From assembly GCA_036365455.1 (NCBI GenBank), contig JAWQUS010000009.1, positions 3,254,001 to 3,318,000 on the forward strand: a stretch of 64,000 nucleotides of DNA, read 5' to 3'. Position numbers and translations under genes: made by a program. Below the pieces are notes generated by a model. The model saw nothing but the letters and a program-made list of their open reading frames with translations. It had not been told where the DNA came from and did not search any database. The DNA is from Macrosoma leucophasiata (Eukaryota; Arthropoda; Insecta; Lepidoptera; Hedylidae). Shown piece after piece: positions 57,401 to 64,000 of this stretch (the first letter of the stretch is position 1; the number at the start of each line of letters is the position of its first letter).

Positions 57401-57805
57401 TCGAAATGTGGTGTTGGCGAAAGATGCTACACATTCCGTGGACTGCCTTTCGCACGAACCAGTCCATCCTTCGTGAACTCAATATCCACGAACGGCTTTC
57501 TACCACCTGCCTAAAAAGAATCCTGGAGTTCTTTGGTCACATTGCACGCAAAGACGGAAACAATCTGGAGCAGCTCATGGTGACCGGGAAGGTGGACGGG
57601 AAACGGCCGAGAGGTCGTTCACCAATCAGATGGTCTGACCAGGTCCGTGCAACTCTCGATACCAAGCTGCATGACGCTCTCCACAAAGCAAAGGACAGAA
57701 AAAAGTGGAAGGAAATCGTGAATGTGAAACTGTCGTCCCAACGAGGTGTTCACGACCCTCAGAAATGAGGAAATCGACTCGAGGAGGAGGACCTTTAACT
57801 TTGTA
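54415..57805 (+). mobile_element. RTE-type LINE, apparently complete
   Basis: One long frame (54709-57768) is preceded by about 240 bases of leader and followed by a short 3' part rich in gaggagg. The string attaattaatt occurs on both sides (about 54404-54414 and 57806-57816) and may be the target-site duplication, but it is low-complexity, so the ends are tentative. Confidence 0.75.
54709..57768 (+). CDS. endonuclease-reverse transcriptase of an RTE-type LINE, intact
   Basis: Encodes 1019 residues from the first in-frame ATG; the frame is open further back to 54649 but with no earlier ATG. The N-terminal part is an AP-type endonuclease: N67 in ATWNVRG, E96 in GITETH, VVYAPT, D202 and N204 in GDWNAKVG, and H300 in GSDHCL. 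The reverse transcriptase follows with CIDYSKAFD, GVRQGCILSPILFN and the catalytic Y759-ADD. The C-terminal third has RNRIDAFEMWCWRKML and FFGHIARK. No stop, frameshift or missing catalytic residue is seen. RTE proteins nick target DNA and prime reverse transcription there. A 5'-truncated relative is at 2100-3160. Clade assignment to RTE is from motif recall; intactness is direct. Confidence 0.93.
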   Translation: MESTLFGMSLLDDPTNNRRHSVTGPNGVKLMTEAAPEAERRVSASSNATSVNKNISIREHRRIATWNVRGLLAPGKLKIVEMEAEQHKLSLLGITETHMRGQGHQKTSSGNTLYFSGSSNSSTNGVAIWIPQHLNDYVLGYNPVDDRIMTIRLNSHPCALNIIVVYAPTAAASDETINEFYISLDSTLCSISNREITIMLGDWNAKVGNTTMDNHINNTVGKYGLGKRNERGVKLLEYCIEKKMTIMNTCFQHHPRRLYTWKSPGDQCRNQIDYIMINTRWKSSISNVKTFPGADCGSDHCLLVANFALRLKSNKKGPPFRPHTLEPAEKHVFCNNITSALTDHPLPANASANDQWNHLKGIMCKTVNYICQQRSTSNRRQSWLSTDTWNKIQERKELKIRGLTNPTDRDAYSEMGRIIQLKCRHDKNIFVGNICSEIEEHAIKIQTADLFKKVKLLSKQSKPKTWVLEDENGTRIQDLENVVDRWRRYCEDLYKEPHEHSPRSPWEQNTLEPPILLSEVTTAITVLKDKKAPGPDQITAEIIKAMGYAGASAIHKICDSVWRTGEWPSDWSSSVILPLHKKGSTAKCDNYRTLALISHASKVLLHIINNRIRHFLDWQIPQEQAGFVKGKGTREQILNIRQIIEKSYEFNTPVILCCIDYSKAFDCVIWTALWKILEELGVPKHLVALIQSLYQNNRGMVKVERSTSKPFKFGKGVRQGCILSPILFNVYGEYIIRRTLENWQGGVTIGGTRITNLRYADDTTLLAANETEMLNLLNKMEGISVEMGLQTNHSKTKLMVVDRNNSLHMTGALSLEKVDDFVYLGANISNTGSCEKEIRRRIGMAKNAMSQLQKIWNDRNISRKTKRRLVTSLVFSIFSYGSETWTLKKADRNRIDAFEMWCWRKMLHIPWTAFRTNQSILRELNIHERLSTTCLKRILEFFGHIARKDGNNLEQLMVTGKVDGKRPRGRSPIRWSDQVRATLDTKLHDALHKAKDRKKWKEIVNVKLSSQRGVHDPQK

Positions 57806-58033
57806 TTAATTAATTTTATGTATTAATATATTCTACTCGGGCATACTTATAATCCGTACAAAAACATTTTCATGTAAAGTTAAAGCCACGACAGCCAGGT
57901 AATATACATTATAATATATTGATTACGCTTTAAGGAAAATAAATGCTACACGACTGAACTCTTTTCATTGAAATTGCAATAATACATGCGAGAATTCTAA
58001 ATGAACACTACATCAGAGCCAAAATAACTTTTA

Positions 58034-58284
58034 ACTAGCTGTCCCGGCATACTTCGTATTTCCTCACAATGAAATAATTTGTCAAAGGTTTGATAGATAC
58101 GGATTACATGCATGGGAAAATAAAATTGTGGTTTTACTGCTTCCCTTCAATTTCTTCTTTGTTTTACCTTTTAAACCTTCCCTGGACTTCCAAAAATAGG
58201 TCAAAGCCAAAATTAGCCAATTCGGTAAGCCGTTCTCGAGTGTTAGCGAGACTAACGAACAGCAATTGATTTTTATATATATTA
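58034..58284 (-). mobile_element. Helitron-type element, family H1, full length
   Basis: Minus-strand sense: tatatataaaaatcaattgc start, gttcgttagtctcgctaaca, ggcttaccgaattggctaat, and ending tacgaagtatgccgggacag + ctagtt. Confidence 0.78.
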
Positions 58285-58289
58285 CATTA

Positions 58290-58750
58290 TTGCAATCACA
58301 TTTACGCATTCATAAGAAAATATCCTTAAGATGTTTGAACGTAAATACGAGTGAAAATGTATTCCAGGTTGTACATTTTAATAGATATTTATCATCTTGT
58401 TTCTTTATTCTTACAACGCGACGTGATGCAAGGATAAATGAACATATTCAAAACATGTTTATAGAAATATCTAAACTAAAAGATACGAGATACGTTTCCT
58501 ACTATTCAGGGCTTTTGCGGGCTTATCTCCAGAGTAGTAGTTTATCATGCTAACTGCCACCGGAGCTTTAGCACTTTAACATCGTTGCAACAAAATATAA
58601 CTTGAAAAGAAATATGATCGCTTCTTATATTTGAGTAGGTGCTATTAGGGTACTGTTTGCTTCATCACTTGGGCACCTTATGTGGTGATAAAAAGTTGTT
58701 TTTTTTTTTATGTGATGTATCATATATCATTAGGTAATAAAATTTCATTT
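58290..58750. other. no gene seen
   Basis: A 95-codon frame at 58266-58553 partly overlaps the Helitron end and resembles nothing known. Confidence 0.45.
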
Positions 58751-58754
58751 TCGG

Positions 58755-58986
58755 GTCGCGCCACGTAAAAAGAACGCTGGAAGAAAGTAGAAGGGATGTG
58801 TTCGCGCATCGGTACACTCGCGCACGAAAGTACTAGCCCTATTGGTTTATTTTTGATCTAGCTTTCGCTTGCGGTTTCGTGTATTGGTAGGCAGATTGAA
58901 AACGCCGCACCTCATACCACCAAATAGATCGATAAATCGTCTACTGCGCAGCTTGACCGCCAGCGTTCTTTTTACCTGGCGCGACC
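58755..58986. mobile_element. MITE with ggtcgcgccacgtaaaaaga termini
   Basis: First 27 bases and the reverse complement of the last 27 differ at one position. 232 bases, no coding frame. Target duplication not evident. Confidence 0.82.
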
Positions 58987-59129
58987 TATATACAAAGAGC
59001 ACTACACTATCGCATTAGATTCTGTTTGTAAAGATATTTGTCAGGTTATTTAACACATAAATAATCAATATCCGAAGTTTTCTGAATAATTCGTCAATGT
59101 GACAAGACTGATATAACTTGTGTATGGTG

Positions 59130-59291
59130 TACGCCCCCGTTATTGCCGGCACAGAGGCAAAATACCTTAGGCCTCAGGAGTGGCAACGCATATGCATTTT
59201 GACCTTTGTGTAGATGTCTAAAGGCTGCAGTCGTCACGTAACGTCAATTTGAACTGCATGCTTGTTTGCTACTTCAATTACACAAAAAAAA
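59130..59291 (-). repeat. Lep-300 5' half
   Basis: Minus-strand fragment with ttgccggcacagaggcaaaa, ccttaggcctcaggagtggc and gcatgcttgtttgctacttc in plus reading. Confidence 0.75.
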
Positions 59292-59377
59292 TCTGAAGGA
59301 GATGAGTAGACACCAATGTACGTAACTAGTATACTTAAAAAACTGTTCTTTTTAATTTATTGCCCTTGTTATTGTTT

Positions 59378-59605
59378 ATTGCCTCAGAATAATGAGTCAA
59401 AGTTTTGATAGATACGGACTATTTGTATGGGAAAATGAAATATGGTTATTACTGTTTCCCTTCAATTTCTTCATATTTTCTTACCTTTCAAACCTTCCCT
59501 GGACCTCCAAAAATTATTCAAAACCAAAATTAGCCAAATCGGTAAGCCGTTCTCGAGTTTTAGCGAGACTAACGAAACAGCAATTGAGTTTTGTATATAT
59601 AGATA
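59378..59605 (-). mobile_element. Helitron-type element, family H1, 3'-incomplete
   Basis: Minus-strand sense from atatacaaaactcaattgct through gctaaaactcgagaacggct to tgaggcaat. The terminal part is missing, as at 36668. Confidence 0.72.
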
Positions 59606-59970
59606 TATTAAAACTTTAATGTTCAAAACATTTGAGGTTTGAGACACATGTAAAACAATATTCTCCTTGCTATTCGGGGTACCGATGTCAAATTAAAAAT
59701 TTACAATGACAGTTAGTTTAAAACTTATAGACTGAGTAATTTCTAGCCTTACAGGGCCAACGGTGCTCGGAGGGTTCAGTATCTCTTGGACCATTACAAC
59801 GGAATTCAATTCGTTATAAAAAATATATTGAGTTGCAGTAGCACAGTCAGTTAAAGGAAACTTTCTATTATTTTAATAGGTATCGTTAATGCAGAGACAA
59901 TTTTAAACATCGATATTTCAACGTCGACGCATTAATAACCTCAATTACTCCTTACTTGTCACATGAAATT

Positions 59971-60210
59971 GGTGGTAGAGTTCCAAGTGTAATAGTTCGA
60001 GAGCGTAGGCACCACCACATTACTTAATCCGCACCACAATATCCGCCGCCAAATGGTAGTGTTAAACACTATCATGTTCGGGTTAGATGGTAATGTATGG
60101 CCCCGTAATGACTATCCCACATACTTCGTCTCAGAGGTAGCAACGCATCTGCATTTTAGCCTCTGGTTTTTGTGTGGCTGTCTATAGGCTGCAAACATCA
60201 CTTAACATCT
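59971..60210 (-). repeat. Lep-300 copy, diverged
   Basis: Plus reading shows ggtggtagagttccaa, ggcaccaccacattact, caaatggtagtgttaaacac and gctgcaaacatcacttaaca in family order. Confidence 0.72.
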
Positions 60211-60224
60211 ATCACTGCACTCAC

Positions 60225-60825
60225 AAAAAAACAAAGATCTGCTGTTAATATATAAGCTACTCATACAGGCGGCACACAAAAAGCGGAGAAAATTTTAATT
60301 CATCCAAATGATACTGTCATCAACGGGACACAGCACTAGCCTGTAGTATTCTATACTATCACGCTCAAACCATCAGCAATCAAGCTTAATAGGTTTCCAC
60401 TTACTCTAATACTGACGCCAGCCTAAATTAATGGCCGCTGTCCATCCTCATGTGTCCGAGAATTGATTCGGAATGTGCACTATCGGTTAATAACGCCATC
60501 TCATGAAATATGCATTGGCATTAAGTTATTTTTGCTAAGTTTTTAACTTAATTACTTAATCATATCCTCTGTCCCATTTTAAACACAATAGTTTAAACAA
60601 TGCGAATTCTCACATGTGTTTCATGGGACAGGCAACCTGTTAAGGTACTTATAAGTCGTGTAGATAACTAAATACATGAAGTGTACCGGCGATCTAATAA
60701 GGATCTATCTAGGTACATCAATTTATCTACATACGCGAAAACTCCAAACTGCTTTCCTCTGGTAGCAACGTCCCCAGAAGACTAGCCGCCCCCAGTGGAT
60801 ACAAACCCAGGCTCACGGGTTGGAT
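60225..60825. other. no gene seen
   Basis: AT-rich, unrecognised. Confidence 0.45.
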
Positions 60826-60831
60826 TTCCGA

Positions 60832-60850
60832 ATATATATATATATATATA
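60832..60850. repeat. AT dinucleotide microsatellite
   Basis: Uninterrupted (AT)n of 19 bases. Confidence 0.9.
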
Positions 60851-61006
60851 CTGTAAAGAACCGTACTAGCACTAGCAGCACTTCATTCCACGGTGACGAC
60901 CCCATTCAACTGATCCCTTCTTACCATTGACGAGCCCCTTTATACCCTCAATTACTCGACTTCGTAAACAACATTCGAGTCGTTATCTTTACAATAGCCA
61001 ACAGGT

Positions 61007-61154
61007 CTGATTTTGGCATAAACACCATCTGATTTGGCACAAACACCACCTGTTTTTGCACAAACACCACCTGATTTGGCACAAACACGACCTGTTTTTG
61101 CACAAACACCACTTGTTTTTGTACAAACACCACCTGATTTGGCACAAACACCAC
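61007..61154. repeat. 21-bp minisatellite, seven units of two alternating types
   Basis: Units are ctgatttggcacaaacacca and ctgtttttgcacaaacacca, each plus a final c, with small changes. Order is A A B A B B A; the first has one extra base. On the minus strand the array is open and would encode QVVFVPN/QVVFVQK repeats, but this is probably just a consequence of a 21-base period. Confidence 0.88.
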
Positions 61155-61208
61155 CTGTTTCACCTTAAATGATGCCTACTATATTTTAGGCACTAACAAT
61201 ACTAATAC

Positions 61209-61324
61209 TTGTTTCGGGACTGGGTGTTTGTGTATTTGTTTTGTAGTTATACAACGGCACCCACGGCACAGGATTGTACCTAGTGTGAGGCTGTGAGTAT
61301 AAGCGTATTTTATATTTATTTATT
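61209..61324 (+). repeat. SINE-G 3' half
   Basis: Contains gggtgtttgtgtatttgttt, acaacggcacccacggcaca and gagtataagcgtattt; head absent. Confidence 0.75.
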
Positions 61325-61381
61325 GGGTATTATTTTTATGAAAACGAATAATTTACTGAAGACAGTAATTATACCGCCAAC

Positions 61382-61855
61382 TGTAAAATCAATAATCAAG
61401 ATTAACCACAGAGACTAATAAACTGTAAAAATACACTCCTTATTATGGATAAACAAGATGATACTTAGCGGTCTAAAGTCTACCCTGAACTGTGAACACA
61501 ATTTCTAAAAGTCTCCAAGATAAACTTCATCAATAATTTCATAGGCACGAGGCCGGTCTCTGGCAAACACGCCAATACGTCTGTATTTGAGGGCCTTGCG
61601 ATGTCCTCGTCAACTTGATGGAGATTTAAATTAAATGCGAAATTTTATAACAACTTGCGTATAATTATGCGTAAAGATACAAGTGTACAGTTTTAATGCG
61701 GGTTTAAAAGCGATCTTTTCGGTTCTGTAGAGTTCTAACGGTCTTCGAGTTTCTTGATGGCCCTACCACCCGTGGCCGAGCCGGTGATTTCATTGGCTGG
61801 CCGTAGCGGAAGTCATACGTCTACCAATGATGCCGCAGCCCGATGACGTCTCACA
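61382..61855 (-). mobile_element. probable 3' LTR of the BEL/Pao element
   Basis: On the minus strand a stretch from tgtgagacgtcatcgggctg to gattattgattttaca has TGT...ACA ends and lies 55 bases after the pol stop codon. The 5' LTR is outside the window, so the boundaries cannot be confirmed. Confidence 0.4.
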
Positions 61856-61910
61856 ATTTGTGTGGTGGTCGCGGTGGCCGCCATAGTGTCTATGGTGGCA
61901 GTCGTGTGGC

Positions 61911-64000
61911 CTATTGGTCGACTGCGTCTATTGGTGGCTCGAACATGCCCCCGGCCTTGGAGTCTTCAGCTTCCAACGAAAAAGGTTCCGGATGAAGAAG
62001 TGGACAAATTTTCGAAAAAGCGCGTCGTATAACTCCAGAAGCTGTCTTGATGTCAGCGACTCTGTTTATGCCGTCTTTCCCAGGTACAGTAGCTACAATG
62101 CGGCCTAGACTCCAGTTAAGTGGACTTGTGTTGTCTTCCTTTATTACAACCAGAGTATTAGGCTGTAAATCTAGGTCTCTCCTTGACCATTTACTCCGGA
62201 TCTGCAGCTCTGAGATGTACTCCTTCGCCCATCTTGTCCAGAAATGCTGACGAATTTGTTCGATTCGCTGGTATCTATCAAGTCGCAGCATCGGGATATC
62301 AGTGAGGTCGCTACTGGCAGGCGCTGTCAGTGGTCGACCAACCAGGAAATGGCCAGGACACAGGGGAAGGTAATCATTGGGATCTGCGGACATCGGACTT
62401 AAAGGTCGGGAATTAAGGAGAGCCTCTATTTGCGTCAACAGTGTGGAAAATTCCTCATAGGTTAAATGCGCGTTACCCATTGACCGACGTAAGTGATGCT
62501 TACAGGATTTTATACCTGCCTCCCACAGACCACCAAAATGAGGAGAATATGGCGGTATGAAACTGAATTTAATGTTTTGACTAGTTGCGTATTCAATAAT
62601 ATCAGCAGAACAATTTGATAAAAATTTGTTAAATTCATTCATGAGGCCAACAAAATTTTTACCATTGTCAGAAAAAATCTCAGTTGGTTTTCCGCGACGA
62701 GAGATAAATCTTTTCAGCGCTAATAAATATGCGTTCGTGGATAGATCACTGACCAGCTCTAGATGAACAGCTTTAGTGGCAAAACAGACAAACAAACAAA
62801 TATATGCCTTGACTAATCTCGAACCCCTACCTTTGCGATTCAAGATATAAACAGGACCCGCGTAGTCCACGCCACAATGATTAAACGGAAATGATCGTGT
62901 AATTCTTTCTTGTGGCAAATTTCCCATCAGGGGCGTTAATGTCCTACCTTTAAAGCGTCTACAGATAACACAGTTTTGTACTATTTGTCGAGCCAGGTTC
63001 CTACCTCCTACTGGCCAATAACACTCTCGCGCGCTATACAGAAGTGCTTGCGGTCCAGCATGTTGCAATCGTATGTGCTCGTAGCGAAATAATAATACAG
63101 AAAACCAATGTTTCGAGGATATTAGAATAGGATGTTTTTTATCGTATGTAAATTCACACGAATTATTTAAGCGGCCACCTACTCTTAATATTTTATCATT
63201 GTCTAAAAATAAATTTAATTTGGATAAATTGCCTTTATTTACTATTTGTTTATGATTAATTAATAGATTATATTCGATTGTAAATGATTCTGATTGAGAT
63301 AGCCGCAATAACATAATATCTGCGTATTTTAATTCTTCTACGGTTAAATTACCACTCCTACGCTCTTTAGCATTTCGTACATTATATATAAAGCGCAATA
63401 CATATGCAGCAGTACGTCTCATGCGATTAAATAGCGAAAATCTATGAAAAGGAAATATAGCTGGTAAAGAATCAGTCTCCGCCAAAAAGGAATGCGTCGC
63501 CTTAGCCCTTAATTCAGGCAATGACTCAATTGCATTTTCCTGAGTTTGTTCTAATTCAGTTTCACTAATATTAAACTCACGAAGGAACGATGGGCCTTCC
63601 CACCAGTGCGAGGAAGTAGAAAGATCCTCCAGCCGAACTCCACGCGAAACTAAATCAGCTGGATTTTCCTTACCACTTACATGTCGCCATGATGACCCCT
63701 TCGTAAGTTCATGTATTTCAACGGTACGATTCTGAACGAATGTTTTTAAAGTGTTAGGTGCCATGCGCAGCCAGCCTAACACGATCGTGGAGTCGCACCA
63801 AAAACCTACTGAACGAAAATCGCAACGAAGTGACTGACAAACCCTTTCATACAATCTAGCACCAAGTAAAGCACCGCATAGCTCGAGCCTAGGTACGCTT
63901 ATAGGTTTTAGAGGAGCGACTTTACTTTTTGAACAAAGTAATTTACTGAAAACTGCAGACTTAGTGACAGTGCGTACGTACGCACATGCACCATACGCTG
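61911..64000 (-). CDS. BEL/Pao retrotransposon pol, C-terminal half, cut by the window edge
   Basis: 695 codons are visible without a stop, entering from beyond base 64000. In order: end of the RNase H region ([11 protein letters not shown], then [14 protein letters not shown] and [12 protein letters not shown]), a linker, and the integrase zinc-binding part (HIRLQHAG ... [11 protein letters not shown]). Next is the integrase core with [17 protein letters not shown] and [12 protein letters not shown] supplying D, D and E. The BEL/Pao C-terminal domain follows ([10 protein letters not shown] to [10 protein letters not shown]). All expected catalytic residues are present. The product would insert element cDNA into chromosomes. 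The gene continues upstream, so no start is given. Confidence 0.93.
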   Translation of the reverse strand, partial: AYGACAYVRTVTKSAVFSKLLCSKSKVAPLKPISVPRLELCGALLGARLYERVCQSLRCDFRSVGFWCDSTIVLGWLRMAPNTLKTFVQNRTVEIHELTKGSSWRHVSGKENPADLVSRGVRLEDLSTSSHWWEGPSFLREFNISETELEQTQENAIESLPELRAKATHSFLAETDSLPAIFPFHRFSLFNRMRRTAAYVLRFIYNVRNAKERRSGNLTVEELKYADIMLLRLSQSESFTIEYNLLINHKQIVNKGNLSKLNLFLDNDKILRVGGRLNNSCEFTYDKKHPILISSKHWFSVLLFRYEHIRLQHAGPQALLYSARECYWPVGGRNLARQIVQNCVICRRFKGRTLTPLMGNLPQERITRSFPFNHCGVDYAGPVYILNRKGRGSRLVKAYICLFVCFATKAVHLELVSDLSTNAYLLALKRFISRRGKPTEIFSDNGKNFVGLMNEFNKFLSNCSADIIEYATSQNIKFSFIPPYSPHFGGLWEAGIKSCKHHLRRSMGNAHLTYEEFSTLLTQIEALLNSRPLSPMSADPNDYLPLCPGHFLVGRPLTAPASSDLTDIPMLRLDRYQRIEQIRQHFWTRWAKEYISELQIRSKWSRRDLDLQPNTLVVIKEDNTSPLNWSLGRIVATVPGKDGINRVADIKTASGVIRRAFSKICPLLHPEPFSLEAEDSKAGGMFEPPIDAVDQ

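Noticed and set aside
60951..61163. 71-codon minus-strand repeat protein (QVVFVPN)n
   Set aside because: A 21-base minisatellite is open in one frame by its period; no flanking coding sequence supports a gene.
1..64000. CRISPR arrays, bacterial operons or ribosome binding sites
   Set aside because: Nothing of prokaryotic type is present; the repeats are dispersed eukaryotic transposons.

Overview
The window reads as a piece of a butterfly or moth (Lepidoptera) nuclear genome. It is AT-rich, and almost everything recognisable in it is repetitive: lepidopteran-type Helitron ends, several SINE families, small palindromic DNA elements, mariner and hAT elements, non-LTR retrotransposons, a Penelope-like element and a BEL/Pao element. 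I found no convincing exon of a single-copy host gene. The only likely host genes are two Pol III-type tRNA-Leu genes on the minus strand, with anticodons TAG (13162-13241) and AAG (21708-21788).

Layout. 0-7.3 kb: a tRNA-headed SINE, a decayed mariner, a broken RTE-type LINE split by another repeat, palindromic DNA elements and a hAT-like element. 7.3-16 kb: AT-rich sequence with few repeats, one tRNA gene and two small inverted-repeat elements. 16-26.5 kb: a GC-rich inverted-repeat element, 5S-rRNA-derived SINEs, Helitron-type elements, three small inverted-repeat elements placed end to end, and the second tRNA gene. 26.5-33 kb: mostly empty. 33.4-40.2 kb: a Penelope-like remnant with a GIY-YIG domain, a LINE C-terminus split by a 5S SINE, and Helitrons. 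40-50 kb: many copies of one 300-bp repeat and mosaic fragments. 50-54 kb: a dense nest of SINEs and Helitrons. 54.4-57.8 kb: an RTE-type LINE with an uninterrupted endonuclease-reverse transcriptase frame. 61-64 kb: the 3' half of a BEL/Pao pol gene on the minus strand, running off the window edge, with a probable LTR.

How the parts relate. Clear target-site duplications date several insertions relative to each other. A 5S SINE sits inside a tRNA SINE, and a Helitron holds both a 5S SINE and a palindromic tRNA SINE. One tRNA SINE family shares its 3' hairpin and tail with a LINE remnant in the window, which points to a LINE/SINE partnership. The most unusual items are a SINE family whose head is colinear with 5S rRNA, a tRNA-headed SINE in which two of three copies are near-perfect palindromes, and the intact LINE frame. 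Repeat names used here (SINE-L, SINE-5S, SINE-P, SINE-G, Lep-300, H1, H2, H3) are local labels for families defined by comparing copies within this window, not database names.
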